Assembly: GCF_947498825.1 (NCBI RefSeq)
Contig: NZ_CANMLV010000013.1
Location: forward strand, 62,001 to 126,000
Length of the DNA: 64,000 bases
Direction: 5' to 3'
Origin: an uncultured Cedecea sp.
Lineage (GTDB): Bacteria; Pseudomonadota; Gammaproteobacteria; Enterobacterales; Enterobacteriaceae
A model generated the notes under the pieces. The model did not search any database and was not told the origin of the DNA. It saw nothing but the letters and a program-made list of their open reading frames with translations. Positions 1 through 10,134 of the stretch are shown one piece after another (the first letter of the stretch is position 1; each line of letters starts with the position of its first letter). The translations under genes and the position numbers were made by a program.

Positions 1-465
1 AACGCAGACGGTCCTGTGACAAAGCCAGAAATTCAGAATCACCAACTGATACATCATTAACAAAACACTTTATATGCAGAAAGCCTTGTCACATCTGCAC
101 GACGCAGGGAAAGAATCAAGGGTGAACATATCGCGTGGCTTTTACCTCTGATGCATGTTTATATCAACATCTGGGACATTATACGCTCACGCGACTGGTA
201 GATATTTTGAAGGGCGAGTTAAAGGTATTAAATTTTTTAATATAAACAATTGATTATCTCTTTGGTGTAGCTTCTCATCATTGGCCTAGAACCCCATATT
301 GCTCTCTCATCAGCTACGTTTATATCCCTCATACTTCAAGTTGCTTGGGTGTTGCCTGCATCCAGCCCGCTGATTCACAGAGTTTATCTATACTTATCGA
401 CGGGCTGAGCTGGGAGCCTACAAGCAACTCGAATTATTTTGGATATATACTTTATCAAAATAAAC
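1..465. other. Intergenic region with no recognisable gene
   Basis: No convincing coding frame is visible on either strand in this stretch. It is AT-rich around 225-260. Its only clear structure is the imperfect palindromic repeat at about 321-450, described separately, which lies just past the 3' end of the potassium channel gene. It may be the downstream flank of a gene that lies outside the window. Confidence 0.5.
321..450. repeat. Dispersed imperfect palindromic repeat, copy 1
   Basis: The ends TTCAAGTTGCTTGGGTGTTG (about 335-354) and the CAAGCAACTCGAATTATTTT segment (about 421-440) form a long imperfect inverted repeat bounded by TATA-rich sequence. The core contains a second inverted pair, AGCCCG and CGGGCT. 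Related copies occur at 22988-23068 and 30150-30235. Elements of this kind, with ends like CAAGTTGC and GCAACTCGAATTATT, are familiar from Yersinia, Serratia and Pectobacterium intergenic DNA; that parallel is from memory. Confidence 0.75.
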
Positions 466-1650
466 TTATGGCTGTTTATCCTCGTGCCCAAAGAATAACT
501 GGGTCACCAATTCATTATTGATAGTTTCCCCATCCAGCGTTCTGACCAGCAGCTCGCTGCCTAATAATGGAAGTGAGAACACCATATCCGGGTTTACGCG
601 TTTCATTTTTTTCAGGTTCTGCGTGTCGTTAACCAGTGCCAGGGTTTTGGTATCTTCGCCTGCCACTTCTTTCGCCGCCAGAATAACAAAAGCATTGTCA
701 GCATCATTAGTGGCTAACGCGATAATGCTTTTAGCTTTATCGGCACCGGCAAGTTTTAAGGTGGCGGTTGCGGACGGATCGCCTTCAACGATATCGGTTT
801 TAGGTGGGTAATTATGGACGGTGCCTGGGCTAAATACCACGGTAACATCGTCCCCACGTGCACGCAGGGAGTTATAAACAGTGACGGATAAAGGATTCGC
901 ACCCACGACAATATAGTGATTCTTTCTGTCCATGTTATAAACCCTGCCTTTAACTATGCGCTTAACATTATTACTGATCATTGGGCCAGCAATAGAAGAG
1001 ATGGATGCGGCAAAAACGGTAATCCCGGAAACGATGACCGTCAATGTGAACATACGTGCTTCGGTACTGTGTGGAATGATATCGCCAAAACCGACTGTCG
1101 ACATACAGACGATTGCAAAGTAAAAAGCAGTCTGTAAATCAGTAACATGAGGAGTGAACTGATCGCCCAAATAGAGCGTTCCCAGCATGCTATAGACAAT
1201 AAGCCAGGAAATACTGATGATGGCGAAGTAGGTACCGCTGGCAAGGCTGTGATAATAAAATTGCCGCCAGTAATAGATCATCGCTATCAGTACGGCTGAT
1301 GAGTAGGCAATCTTATGGTTGTTTTCATGAATAATGAAAATATCCAGGATAATAATAGTAAATAACAATATTACCGTGAAAAACCAGGCGACTCTATTTC
1401 TGGTTGGCAGTAACACTGCCATAAATATCATAAACAGACCAATAAAAAGGTGCGGGATTTCAAAGTAGTTAAGAAAACTAAGCGTATCTTTCCAGGAGGT
1501 GAAGTCATTTTTCAGGCTGGGCAGGTGATTCATTATATTTGTGATAACCGGCACCAGAAAAAAGCCACCGTTAATGGCCACTAAAACAGCCAGGCACAAA
1601 GGAATCGATATCTTTGATCTGATTATTTTCATTGCGATAACTGGCGTCAT
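466..1650 (-). CDS. kch: Kch-type voltage-gated potassium channel with RCK domain
   Basis: This 394-residue protein resembles E. coli Kch (417 aa). About the first 235 residues are membrane domain with several hydrophobic segments. The pore loop carries the potassium selectivity filter TVGFGD at residues 185-190. The cytoplasmic part begins near residue 245 (HYIVVGANPLSV) and is a TrkA-N/RCK domain expected to gate the channel, ending in a segment like Kch ELLVRTLDGETINNE. The start at 1650 has AAGG five bases upstream; an in-frame ATG at 1632 is an alternative. It follows amtB on the same strand, but a hairpin at 1785-1815 separates them, so it is probably transcribed on its own. Confidence 0.88.
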   Translation of the reverse strand: MTPVIAMKIIRSKISIPLCLAVLVAINGGFFLVPVITNIMNHLPSLKNDFTSWKDTLSFLNYFEIPHLFIGLFMIFMAVLLPTRNRVAWFFTVILLFTIIILDIFIIHENNHKIAYSSAVLIAMIYYWRQFYYHSLASGTYFAIISISWLIVYSMLGTLYLGDQFTPHVTDLQTAFYFAIVCMSTVGFGDIIPHSTEARMFTLTVIVSGITVFAASISSIAGPMISNNVKRIVKGRVYNMDRKNHYIVVGANPLSVTVYNSLRARGDDVTVVFSPGTVHNYPPKTDIVEGDPSATATLKLAGADKAKSIIALATNDADNAFVILAAKEVAGEDTKTLALVNDTQNLKKMKRVNPDMVFSLPLLGSELLVRTLDGETINNELVTQLFFGHEDKQP

Positions 1651-1784
1651 AACACCTTCTTTAAAAAGGTAACTGTTCTACATAACCCAGGCGACAGGAA
1701 GTGTGACTGGTATAGTAGTACAAAAAAAATTAAAAATCCTGGCTGTGCAATGCCTGTTCTGGCGAAAAAAGATGATTATTTTTG

Positions 1785-1815
1785 TTACCGGAGAGAGGGT
1801 TAGCCTCCTCCGGTA
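1785..1815 (-). terminator. Hairpin terminator after amtB
   Basis: TACCGGAG and CTCCGGTA form an eight-base-pair stem with further pairing inside (AGG with CCT). On the minus strand it follows the amtB stop by about 40 bases and is followed by an A/T-rich run rather than a pure U tract. It probably ends the urease-amtB transcript. Confidence 0.6.
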
Positions 1816-1857
1816 CGGTTTCACACTGAATGATTAAAGAGCGTGATTAACAGCGAA

Positions 1858-3111
1858 TCATTTCTCTTCCGTATAGGCACGTTCACCAAACATACCTGAA
1901 TCCAGGTCTTCACCCATTTTACTTTGGTCAACTTTAACCGGGGTAAATTTATTGATAATCCACAGAATAAGCAGAGTAAAGACAAATGACCAGGCTGAGG
2001 TAAAGACCACGGCGACAATCTGTTTAAAGATTTGCGTGAAGCCACCACCGTACAGTAAACCTTCAGGTCCTGTCGGGTTCCAGATTGTTGAACAGAAGAC
2101 ACCCAGCAGAATTGAACCGGTTATCCCGCCCACACCGTGAACACCAAAAACGTCCAGAGCATCATCAAGATGTCTTCTTACTAACAGAACGGCACAGTAA
2201 CAAATACAGGCGGCGATTATCCCTATCAAGGCTGCTGACTGTACAGAGACATAACCTGAAGCCGGGGTAATGGTTGCCAGACCCGCAACAGAACCGGTCA
2301 GAAAGCCGACCAGTTTTGGACGACCGGTATGGATTTTTTCAATAATAAGCCAAGCTACACCGGCAAATGCTGCCGCAGTATGAGTGGTCACAAAGGCAGA
2401 AACGGTGACGGTATTCACGCGAAGTTCGGAACCGGCGTTGAAGCCAAACCAGCCGAACCACAGTAAACCCGCACCCAGCGCAATATAAGGAATATTGTGT
2501 GAACCATCGGACTTAACCATACGTTTACCCACGTACAGGGCGGAAGCTAATGCGGCAAAACCAGCGGTGGCATGAACGACAATCCCTCCTGCGAAGTCTA
2601 CGACACCCCATTTATAGAAGATGCCGTCCGGACTCCAGACCATATGAACAAACGGGCAGTAAACCAGCAGCGTCCAGAGCGTCAGGAAAACCAGGTAAGC
2701 GGAGAAATTTACGCGGTTCGCAAAGGCGCCGGTAATCAGCGCAGGCGTAATAATGGCAAACATCATTTGATAAATAAAATGTACCAGTAGCGGTATACCG
2801 CCGCTGTTGCCGGTATACATGGTGTTCGGCTGAATATTATCCAGGAAAGCATAATAGAAAGGGTCACCGACAATACCATTTATTGTCGGACCGAAGGATA
2901 GCGAGTAACCGACGGCAAACCACAGAATGGCCACCCAGCCCATGGAGCAAAAACTCTGAAACATCATATTCAGAATACTTTTGCGTGGTACCAGACCCCC
3001 GTAGAAAAAAGCGAGTCCTGGAGTCATCAGCATAACAAGACTTGCGCAAATCAGCATAAATGCTGTATTTGGGATGTCTAATGATTGAAGCAAAAGAAGT
3101 TTATTTTCCAT
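1858..3111 (-). CDS. amtB: Ammonium channel of the Amt family
   Basis: This 417-residue inner-membrane protein is an Amt/MEP/Rh channel that conducts ammonium or ammonia. It has about eleven hydrophobic segments, the twin histidines of the pore at H180 (GGIVVHATAG) and H325 (VFGVHGVGG), and the conserved D172 just before the first histidine. It ends a few dozen bases after yut in the same orientation, with only 38 bases between the two genes, so the two are co-transcribed with urease. No glnK lies beside it, unlike the usual glnK-amtB pair, which fits a role in handling urease-derived ammonia. Start ATG at 3111 gives the expected N-terminal membrane segment, without an obvious cleaved signal peptide. 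Confidence 0.93.
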   Translation of the reverse strand: MENKLLLLQSLDIPNTAFMLICASLVMLMTPGLAFFYGGLVPRKSILNMMFQSFCSMGWVAILWFAVGYSLSFGPTINGIVGDPFYYAFLDNIQPNTMYTGNSGGIPLLVHFIYQMMFAIITPALITGAFANRVNFSAYLVFLTLWTLLVYCPFVHMVWSPDGIFYKWGVVDFAGGIVVHATAGFAALASALYVGKRMVKSDGSHNIPYIALGAGLLWFGWFGFNAGSELRVNTVTVSAFVTTHTAAAFAGVAWLIIEKIHTGRPKLVGFLTGSVAGLATITPASGYVSVQSAALIGIIAACICYCAVLLVRRHLDDALDVFGVHGVGGITGSILLGVFCSTIWNPTGPEGLLYGGGFTQIFKQIVAVVFTSAWSFVFTLLILWIINKFTPVKVDQSKMGEDLDSGMFGERAYTEEK

Positions 3112-3149
3112 ATTTATTTAGCCTGATTTTATATGTTATCAAATGAGGA

Positions 3150-4133
3150 TTATTTTCTGTGTTCTGGCATGACATCTTTATTCGGAACCAGGAACAGCCA
3201 TGAAGCGATAACAAATGGCATGGTCAAGGTCGGAATGCCGACAGGTGAAAGTAAGATGCCAAGTGCAGACTGAACAATAACGGTAAAAATAACGCCAACA
3301 ATGGTATACAGGACCACACGTTTGCTCGGTTTATTGAAGGTGGAACCCAGAGCAATAGCGGTTAATACGGCACTGAATGAGTACAGCCCGACATCGATAT
3401 TCGAAGGATTTGCGCCCAAAGTCATTGCGGTAAGAAGCGCCAGAATGGAACCGCCGACGGCAAACACCGCGGCCCAGATGGACTCCACGGCAAGCCCGAT
3501 AACAAACAGAACCCCGGCGATCAGGCTACTGAATAAAAATACTTCAGAGATACCGTTAAAGGTTCTCACTGCAAAGTCATTGCCCGCAATTTCATGTGCG
3601 ACAAGAGGCTGAGGCAAGGCTGGTGCAGGTAAACCAATGCTGTGTAACGCGCTAAAGTCATAACTGGCGAGAAAAATAATCCATGAGACGAGCACAAAAG
3701 GTGCTGTCAGCGCGGCGACTTTCCAGACTTTTAAGATATCGGCAATACAGATAAGCACAATGACCGAGACGATACTACCCAGAATAATACAACCCCAAAG
3801 CGCGGCGTTTGGTTCAAGAAAGGTCGGCAATGCAACACCGACCAGACAACCGTTATAACCAAACAGGCCCACCTTCCAGGAGGCTTTATCAGGCATTAAG
3901 GCACCGGTCAGCGTCGCGACCACTGTTCCCAGGACACAACCCCAGGCCGCGGCAGGGTTACCTTCGGCATAGGCACCGACAAACACTGCCGCAAAGAAAA
4001 ATAATCCGGTTAATGGGTTGTTCTGGAACATAACCTGAGCACAACCGCGCAGCGTTATATCAATAAATTCAATGAAAACATTAGAAGCACTGAGTTGTGA
4101 CCATGCAGATTGCTTGCCTGTTTTTACAGTCAT
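3150..4133 (-). CDS. yut: Urea transporter (UT family, Yut type)
   Basis: This 327-residue hydrophobic protein belongs to the UT urea channel family and is most like Yut, which in Yersinia lies downstream of ureD. It has the family opening MFQNNPLTGLFFF near residue 35, two internally similar halves with about ten membrane segments, and the proline-rich loop GLPAPALPQP between them. It should let urea enter the cytoplasm for urease. It sits 97 bases after ureD and 38 bases before amtB on the same strand. A small inverted repeat (4188-4211) lies in the ureD-yut gap. Confidence 0.9.
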   Translation of the reverse strand: MTVKTGKQSAWSQLSASNVFIEFIDITLRGCAQVMFQNNPLTGLFFFAAVFVGAYAEGNPAAAWGCVLGTVVATLTGALMPDKASWKVGLFGYNGCLVGVALPTFLEPNAALWGCIILGSIVSVIVLICIADILKVWKVAALTAPFVLVSWIIFLASYDFSALHSIGLPAPALPQPLVAHEIAGNDFAVRTFNGISEVFLFSSLIAGVLFVIGLAVESIWAAVFAVGGSILALLTAMTLGANPSNIDVGLYSFSAVLTAIALGSTFNKPSKRVVLYTIVGVIFTVIVQSALGILLSPVGIPTLTMPFVIASWLFLVPNKDVMPEHRK

Positions 4134-4187
4134 AATTTTGCCCTTCTGACATAAAGCAGCTGTATGAATTGGCTGTTACTGCAATAT

Positions 4188-4211
4188 GTTGCAGCGATAA
4201 CTCACTGCAAC
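4188..4211 (-). other. Small inverted repeat between ureD and yut
   Basis: GTTGCAG and CTGCAAC pair perfectly around a ten-base loop in the 97-base ureD-yut gap. There is no U tract, so it is more likely a mild attenuator or mRNA-stabilising stem than a full terminator. Confidence 0.4.
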
Positions 4212-4230
4212 GCTGGGAAACACTAAAAGC

Positions 4231-5199
4231 CTAATATTGCCATAAGAATTTTTCTGGCAAGGTGATACCGAGGATCTCTTCCCGGGCAACTTTCCAGAAA
4301 TGGCGGATCTCATTTCTTACCCCGCCACTGTCGACACCTAATGCTTTAAAAATCAGACCACAGTCATTGGGTAATCGGGTGACACCGCTGGCAATGTGGT
4401 TTTCCATATCAAACTTAGCGGTGATACGCGCTAAAATACGATCATGATGCTCTTTGGGTGTCAGTAAGATGACATTGCCGAAAGTATCAAAGGTCTGCAT
4501 CACGCCAACGGCATCAAGGCTTTCCACTTTGGGTTCAAGAATATATTTTTCGACAAATAGCTCTTTACCTTGTGGATTTTTTGCCACAATACGTGAAGAG
4601 AAGACATCGAAACCAAAGCGTTCGTCCTGATGATGGTATTTTCTGCCGGACATCAAAACTTCGGAGTACAGCACCGTTGCGCTGGGATGAATATCGATCA
4701 GCGTATCAGTAATAAAACGTGAATCACGATGCGGGATCAGCGGGTCCGGCATAAACTCCAGGTAACCCTGTTCTGCCACAGTAAAATGCTGAATTTGCGA
4801 GGCATAGTTCGCGTTCATCATATGCACTTTGGTGGCCGATTGTGTGGTGACATGGGCGCAGGCCCCGGGCTCGACAATCACGTCGGTTGCCAGGCGATCA
4901 CCTTGTAATATGCATCCGGATGTTGAAATCATCGTCACACAGGGCAGTTCAGGCATTTCCTCATCCCAGTACAGTGCTTTTTGCACCATAGAAGGCACCC
5001 GCCGTTCCATTTCAGCCAAAATACTACGACGCTCACGCTTGGCAAATCTGAGTTTCAGATAGCCACTTTTGCCCACAGTTCCACTGCGCATCTGTGCTGG
5101 TTCATCCTGATATTCTGCGAGTTCTGGTGCGTTAACACCCAAGGCATGAGCACGAACCCGGGAAGGTGTTTCCGCGATGTTCTGGCTCTGTCGAGTCAT
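4231..5199 (-). CDS. ureD: Urease accessory protein UreD
   Basis: UreD (322 aa) forms the UreDFG chaperone complex that delivers nickel to apo-urease. The motifs typical of UreD are present: [10 protein letters not shown] near residue 110, [31 protein letters not shown] and VEKYILEP. The N-terminal 30 residues are an extension similar to that of Yersinia UreD. Its ATG overlaps the ureG stop codon (ATGA), so the two are translationally coupled. It is the last chaperone gene in the ureABCEFGD order, a placement typical of Yersinia and unlike Klebsiella, where ureD comes first. Confidence 0.95.
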   Translation of the reverse strand: MTRQSQNIAETPSRVRAHALGVNAPELAEYQDEPAQMRSGTVGKSGYLKLRFAKRERRSILAEMERRVPSMVQKALYWDEEMPELPCVTMISTSGCILQGDRLATDVIVEPGACAHVTTQSATKVHMMNANYASQIQHFTVAEQGYLEFMPDPLIPHRDSRFITDTLIDIHPSATVLYSEVLMSGRKYHHQDERFGFDVFSSRIVAKNPQGKELFVEKYILEPKVESLDAVGVMQTFDTFGNVILLTPKEHHDRILARITAKFDMENHIASGVTRLPNDCGLIFKALGVDSGGVRNEIRHFWKVAREEILGITLPEKFLWQY

Positions 5200-5861
5200 G
5201 CAGGCTCTCCTTGTTTTTCAACATGGGTAAATAAGAAGTCACGCATGATCATATCCACCAGTTCTTCAATACCCTGTCCCGTTTTGCAGTTAGTCAGAAT
5301 ATAAGGACGGTTGCCGCGCACCACTTTGGTGTCGCTTTCCATCACATCGAGACTGGCACCCACATAAGGGGCGAGGTCAATTTTATTGATGATCAGAATA
5401 TCGGCCTGTACCAGACCCGGACCGTTTTTACGTGGGATTTTTTCCCCTTCGGCAACATCGATAACGTAGATATAGAAGTCAGCTAACGCCGGACTGAAGG
5501 TGAGGGTCAGGTTATCGCCGCCACTTTCAATCATGATAAGGTCGCTGTCCGGATACTGCTCTTCCATCTCTTCTACCGCAGCAATGTTCATGCTCGGATC
5601 TTCACGTACCGCGGTATGAGGACAAGCGCCCGTTTCAACACCGCGGATTTTATCTTCATCTAAAATCCCTTTTAGCGTGCGCTTAACCTGCTTGGCATCT
5701 TCGGTGGTGACAATATCATTAGTAATGATTAGCGGTTTGAGTCCACGGCGAATCAAAATCGGAGTGATGACTTCGATAACGGCAGTTTTACCTGAACCTA
5801 CCGGGCCACCAATACCAATACGGGTAATTTTTTTGCGTTTATCGGTTGTATGGCTATTCAC
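5196..5861 (-). CDS. ureG: Urease accessory GTPase UreG
   Basis: UreG (221 aa) is the SIMIBI-class GTPase that powers nickel insertion into urease. The P-loop GGPVGSGKT is at residues 18-26 when counted from the GTG at 5861, and the nickel-binding CPH motif occurs in [20 protein letters not shown] and [10 protein letters not shown] (G4) follow. I chose the GTG at 5861 because AGAGGAA lies six bases upstream and the resulting N terminus ([18 protein letters not shown]) matches Yersinia UreG; an upstream ATG at 5927 would add 22 unlikely residues. The stop overlaps the ureD start. Confidence 0.95.
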   Translation of the reverse strand: MNSHTTDKRKKITRIGIGGPVGSGKTAVIEVITPILIRRGLKPLIITNDIVTTEDAKQVKRTLKGILDEDKIRGVETGACPHTAVREDPSMNIAAVEEMEEQYPDSDLIMIESGGDNLTLTFSPALADFYIYVIDVAEGEKIPRKNGPGLVQADILIINKIDLAPYVGASLDVMESDTKVVRGNRPYILTNCKTGQGIEELVDMIMRDFLFTHVEKQGEPA

Positions 5862-5945
5862 GGTGTATTCCTCTTTATTTTTATTTAATTTCAGCTGTGT
5901 CACGGCGTGAACGGTGCCGAAACACAAAATAGTTTTATGTTATCG

Positions 5946-6632
5946 CTAGTTACTAAACAGACGAACATGGGCCTGCACATGCATTGCCGCTAAAATATCG
6001 ACAATGGGTACATAGGAAGACATCTGGTCAATATCTGCCCTTTCGGCAATTTCACAGAAGGTTTCGATATCTTTGCTGAGTTCGAACATAATATGCTGCG
6101 TTTCGAAATGGGTGACACGCATCAGGCGCATTGCAGCACTCAACATGGTCATCGCGACACCGTATTGATGCATTACCACTACTTCTCGCTCTGGAATACC
6201 TTGTACTGCCATGACCAGTGCCTGAGTGACGGGATAGGTACCGGCAGCATTACCCGCTTTTATCTCCTGTAACCACCACTCAATCAGCGGATGTTCCACC
6301 ACCCGTATCGACATCTCGGCCAGTTTTTTCCCCATGCGGGTTGCCATCAAGCGGCTTTCTTCATTCAGCTTGCGATTATTGACCGCCCAGTCGGCTCGAA
6401 ACAGCATCTCTTTATCGTCAGACATCACTGCCCGGTGAGCGACGACGACCCCCATACCATCACAGCTGGCAGCCTGTTTCAGGGCTGTGAGAACAAAACC
6501 TTTCAGGGTTGGCACATCGTGAATGATGCCAGCCTGAATTGCCGACTCCACACCATTGGAGAAGGTAAAGGCACCAACAGGCAGGACAGAATCACCAAAT
6601 TGCATGATACGAATCAGGTCTGATGCGTTCAT
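5946..6632 (-). CDS. ureF: Urease accessory protein UreF
   Basis: UreF (228 aa) is the all-helical urease chaperone that bridges UreD and UreG and improves fidelity of nickel loading. The family opening is clear: [20 protein letters not shown] followed by NGVESA. It starts 21 bases after the ureE stop on the same strand, and ureG follows after 84 bases, so it is part of the same operon. Confidence 0.94.
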   Translation of the reverse strand: MNASDLIRIMQFGDSVLPVGAFTFSNGVESAIQAGIIHDVPTLKGFVLTALKQAASCDGMGVVVAHRAVMSDDKEMLFRADWAVNNRKLNEESRLMATRMGKKLAEMSIRVVEHPLIEWWLQEIKAGNAAGTYPVTQALVMAVQGIPEREVVVMHQYGVAMTMLSAAMRLMRVTHFETQHIMFELSKDIETFCEIAERADIDQMSSYVPIVDILAAMHVQAHVRLFSN

Positions 6633-6653
6633 TGTTGTGCCTCCTGCAAGCTA

Positions 6654-7355
6654 TCAGTGTTTATGGTCATCGTGATTATGATCATGCCCATGAGCGTGGT
6701 CATGTGAGTGACTATGGCTATGTGAATGGCTATGGCCGTGATGATGATGCCCATGTGAATGTACCGCGCTGCCTGTATGGGGAGCATCTAACGGGCTTGC
6801 GACATGAACGTGGGTATCGGTATCTTCGGCACCGCCAAATAGTAAGCGCGCTTCGGAATTACTGAGCAGTGGCAGGATCTCCTGACCTTTAACAAAATGG
6901 AAAGGCAAGTGCTGGAAGCCATGGGTTCTCATGACGGACTCCATCATGGTGGTGGCAACGGTCAGCGGTACATACACGTTGTTATTTTTGGTGACTGCTT
7001 TCCAGTGCTGATTACCCAGCGCATGCCCCAGCTCAAAGGCCGTTTTAATTAACTCATCTTGCGAGCGATTTTTTAATTCGCTGAGATCAATCACCATGAC
7101 ATCACGTAAGTTAATCTGCACGATGATGGCAACATTATTCTGCTCGTCCCAGGACAGGACATCACCGTCTGCCAGCATAACGTGTCTGTCGAGCGAAATA
7201 CCCAAATCAACGCCTTGGGTGCTGAGTTTACGGCAGCGACTTTTTTGTGCCTCGCGCTGATCGAGTACTAACAGATCCAGCGTGGCATCTTTCAGTTTGT
7301 CCTGCCAGGCCGGGTCTTTTTTGACGTTGCCGAGAATATCTTCGATCAAAATCAT
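6654..7355 (-). CDS. ureE: Urease nickel metallochaperone UreE with long histidine-rich tail
   Basis: UreE (233 aa) supplies nickel for the urease active site. The core has the conserved [12 protein letters not shown] segment, whose histidine binds nickel at the dimer interface. From about residue 185 the C terminus is almost entirely His, Ser, Gly, Asp and Ala in repeats such as [18 protein letters not shown], a metal-storage tail longer than most. The DNA of the tail (6654-6780) is therefore a low-complexity repeat prone to length change. It lies 89 bases after ureC, with a strong hairpin in the gap. Confidence 0.95.
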   Translation of the reverse strand: MILIEDILGNVKKDPAWQDKLKDATLDLLVLDQREAQKSRCRKLSTQGVDLGISLDRHVMLADGDVLSWDEQNNVAIIVQINLRDVMVIDLSELKNRSQDELIKTAFELGHALGNQHWKAVTKNNNVYVPLTVATTMMESVMRTHGFQHLPFHFVKGQEILPLLSNSEARLLFGGAEDTDTHVHVASPLDAPHTGSAVHSHGHHHHGHSHSHSHSHSHDHAHGHDHNHDDHKH

Positions 7356-7388
7356 GCTGCTATTCCTTATCTGTATTTTTTAGCCAGT

Positions 7389-7417
7389 CAGTGTCCTGCA
7401 TTGATAGCAGGACACTG
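7389..7417 (-). other. Intercistronic hairpin between ureC and ureE
   Basis: CAGTGTCCTGC and GCAGGACACTG form a perfect eleven-base-pair stem with a seven-base loop. It lies about 28 bases after the ureC stop and 34 bases before the ureE start. There is no U tract, so it probably stabilises the 3' end of ureABC mRNA or attenuates reading into the accessory genes rather than ending transcription. Confidence 0.7.
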
Positions 7418-7444
7418 AAAGGTATTTACATCCTGACTTATCGG

Positions 7445-9163
7445 TTAACCAAAGAAATAGCGTTGGTTCATGGATGCGGTATCAATCGGCTCACAAGTGG
7501 CGTGTACGCCATCGACTTTTACTGCAAAGGTTTCCGGATCAACTTCGATATGTGGCGTCTTGTCGTTACGCACCAGGTCTTGTTTTGAGATGGTACGGCA
7601 GTTCTTCACGGCAACAACCTGGCGGTCAAGGCCCGCTTTCTCTTTAACGCCATCGTCGAGGGCGGCCTGAGAAACGAAGGTGACGCAGGTATCTTGTAAT
7701 GTTTTGCCCATTCCACCGAACATTGGACGGTAGAACACTGGCTGTGGTGTTGGCAGGGAAGCGTTAGGGTCACCCATCGCTGCCCAGCTGATCATGCCAC
7801 CTTTGATTACCATTTTAGGTTTCGCGCCGAAGAAGCGAGGATCCCACAGTACCAGGTCTGCCATTTTGCCGACTTCAACAGAACCGAGCACATGGCTGAC
7901 ACCCTGTGCAATGGCCGGGTTAATGGTGACTTTGGCGACATAACGCAATACGCGGAAGTTATCGTTATTTGGCGCATCTTCTGGCAACTTACCGCGAGAG
8001 GCTTTCATCGCATGCGCAGTCTGGATGATACGCAGCCAGTTCTCACCGACGCGACCCATTGCCTGGGAGTCACTGGAGAACATTGAGATAACGCCCATAT
8101 CGTGCAGCACGTTTTCTGCAGCGATGGTTTCCGGACGCACACGGCTTTCAGCAAACGAGACGTCAGCCGGAACGTTCGGGTTCAGGTTATGACACACCAT
8201 AATCATGTCGAACAGTTCAGCCTGACTGTTGATACCATAGGGCAGCGTCGGGTTAGTTGAGCTTGGCAGTACGTTAGACTGGCTGGCAACGCGAATAATA
8301 TCCGGCGCATGACCGCCGCCAGCACCTTCGGTATGGAAGGTATGAATAGTACGGCCTTCGAAGGCATCAATGGTATCTTCAACGTAACCGAATTCGTTCA
8401 GACTGTCGGTATGCACCGAGACCTGAATATCCATTTCGTCTGCCATACGCAGAGAGTGTCTGATGGCATTCGCTGTTGCACCCCAGTCTTCATGTACTTT
8501 ATAACCGACGACACCGGCAATAGCCTGCTCAATAAGTGGCTGGCGACCAAAGGCGTTTCCTTTACCCAGCAGGCCAATATTGACTGGCAGACCTTCAACA
8601 GAGCGTAACATCTGGCGGATATTCCAGGGGCCAGGGGTTACTGTGGTACCGTTAGTACCATCCGTTGGACCAATACCTCCGCCGAAGAAGGTGGTGACAC
8701 CGTTAGAAAGAGCATGGTAGGCCTGCTGAGGAGAGATAAAGTGAATATGGCTATCAATACCTGCTGCAGTCAGAATTAAGTGTTCACCGGAAATAGCATC
8801 AGTGCTCACACCCACCACTAATCCCGGGGTGACACCATTCATCGTACCTGGGTTACCGCTTTTACCGATTCCGACAATTTTGCCATCACGGATACCGACG
8901 TCCGCTTTAATCACACCCAGGCGAGCATCAATGATCGTGACGTTGGTAATCACTAAATCCAGCACGCCATTGTCGCGGGTCAGCGTGTTATCTGCGCCCA
9001 TGCCATCACGCAGGGATTTTCCCCCACCATAGACTGACTCTTCGCCATAAACACGCAAATCTTTTTCAATTTCAACGAACAGGTTGGTATCACCAAGACG
9101 AATTTTATCACCAGTAGTCGGGCCAAACAGACCCGCGTATTCTTGCCGAGAAATTTGAGGCAT
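7445..9163 (-). CDS. ureC: Urease alpha subunit (catalytic)
   Basis: UreC (572 aa, family about 567) hydrolyses urea to ammonia and carbamate in the cytoplasm. All nickel ligands and active-site residues are visible: H139 and H141 in [10 protein letters not shown], the lysine to be carbamylated K222 in [10 protein letters not shown]251 in [10 protein letters not shown]277 in [13 protein letters not shown]325 in MVCHNLN (active-site flap) and D365 in [10 protein letters not shown]. The protein looks full-length and intact. ATG at 9163 lies 76 bases after ureB. Confidence 0.98.
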   Translation of the reverse strand: MPQISRQEYAGLFGPTTGDKIRLGDTNLFVEIEKDLRVYGEESVYGGGKSLRDGMGADNTLTRDNGVLDLVITNVTIIDARLGVIKADVGIRDGKIVGIGKSGNPGTMNGVTPGLVVGVSTDAISGEHLILTAAGIDSHIHFISPQQAYHALSNGVTTFFGGGIGPTDGTNGTTVTPGPWNIRQMLRSVEGLPVNIGLLGKGNAFGRQPLIEQAIAGVVGYKVHEDWGATANAIRHSLRMADEMDIQVSVHTDSLNEFGYVEDTIDAFEGRTIHTFHTEGAGGGHAPDIIRVASQSNVLPSSTNPTLPYGINSQAELFDMIMVCHNLNPNVPADVSFAESRVRPETIAAENVLHDMGVISMFSSDSQAMGRVGENWLRIIQTAHAMKASRGKLPEDAPNNDNFRVLRYVAKVTINPAIAQGVSHVLGSVEVGKMADLVLWDPRFFGAKPKMVIKGGMISWAAMGDPNASLPTPQPVFYRPMFGGMGKTLQDTCVTFVSQAALDDGVKEKAGLDRQVVAVKNCRTISKQDLVRNDKTPHIEVDPETFAVKVDGVHATCEPIDTASMNQRYFFG

Positions 9164-9239
9164 CTTTCGTTCCTTTCTTTTTCCGGGACGCGCAACGCAG
9201 CCAGGCTACACGTCATTGAATGTCGATAGTATTGACCGC

Positions 9240-9680
9240 TTACTTCTTAGACGATTTAAATCCACGCTCTTTCGCGCGACGCAGTGCTTCCAGTTTGTCC
9301 GGACGCTGACTTCCAGGGACAATACTTTCACCCGCCCAGCCATCAACCAGATTATTGAAGCCATAGAGTGTTTGTTTGCCGCCAAAAGGGATAAGCGAAA
9401 CTTCGGTTTCGTCGCCCGGTTCAAAACGAATCGCGGTGGTCGATGAAATATTCAGCCGTTTGCCGTAAGCCGCTTCTCTGTCAAATTCGAGTGCGCGGTT
9501 GGCTTCAAAGAAATGGAAATGCGATCCGACTTGAATCGGACGGTCACCGGTATTACGGACTTTGACTTTAATGGCCGGTCTGTCCTCATTAAAGGTAATT
9601 GGCGTCTCGGCTAAAATTAGGCCCCCGAGAGGCGTATTTTCTTCAGGGTTAGCTGGGGTATTCTTTTTCTTCGCGCTCAT
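9240..9680 (-). CDS. ureB: Urease beta subunit
   Basis: UreB (146 aa) is a structural subunit of urease. Its core (GGLILAETPITFNEDRP..., VGSHFHFFEANRALEFDR, RFEPGDETEVSLIPFGG) is characteristic. The N terminus is some 35-40 residues longer than Klebsiella UreB (106 aa) and begins with a lysine-rich stretch, and the C terminus ends in basic residues; this longer form is the one I recall from Yersinia. It lies between ureA and ureC in the same direction. Confidence 0.96.
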   Translation of the reverse strand: MSAKKKNTPANPEENTPLGGLILAETPITFNEDRPAIKVKVRNTGDRPIQVGSHFHFFEANRALEFDREAAYGKRLNISSTTAIRFEPGDETEVSLIPFGGKQTLYGFNNLVDGWAGESIVPGSQRPDKLEALRRAKERGFKSSKK

Positions 9681-9733
9681 GCTTTAATCCTCTGTCATAT
9701 TCAATTCAGGTTTTACTCGCACGCGGCTTACCG

Positions 9734-10036
9734 TTATTTGATTGGGTCGTGTACCGTGACCAGACGGCTACCGTCAGTGAAAATGGCCTCAACCTGAACG
9801 TTAGGAATAAGGTCAGCAACACCTTCCATGACATCGTCCTTGGTCAGCACTTGGCTGGCTTCTTTCATTACGTCTTCTACCGTTTTGCCATCCCGGGCAC
9901 CTTCCATCGCAGTGACGGTAATAATAGAGACCGCCTCCGGATAATTGAGCTTCAGACCACGAGCTTTGCGCTTGAATGCCACGTCAGATAGCGTGTAAAT
10001 CATGAGCTTTTCAACTTCTCTGGGGGTGAGCTGCAT
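9734..10036 (-). CDS. ureA: Urease gamma subunit
   Basis: UreA (100 aa) is the small structural subunit of urease. The sequence starts [20 protein letters not shown] and contains [21 protein letters not shown] and ends [12 protein letters not shown], all standard for the family. It is the first gene of ureABCEFGD. The 98-base gap to the nickel-transport gene upstream could hold a urease promoter, though none is clear to me, or the two units may be read together. Confidence 0.97.
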   Translation of the reverse strand: MQLTPREVEKLMIYTLSDVAFKRKARGLKLNYPEAVSIITVTAMEGARDGKTVEDVMKEASQVLTKDDVMEGVADLIPNVQVEAIFTDGSRLVTVHDPIK

Positions 10037-10134
10037 GAGCCCTCCTGTATCTGGTTAATAAAGTGAAAAATAACGACAACCACAATGGTGAATGACCACC
10101 TTATAAAACGACCTGTCTCGTAAAGATTAACCTG

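Noticed and set aside
6654-6780. Repetitive DNA at the ureE 3' end considered as a tandem repeat or CRISPR-like array
   Set aside because: It is the codons of the histidine-rich UreE tail, in frame, with no spacers.
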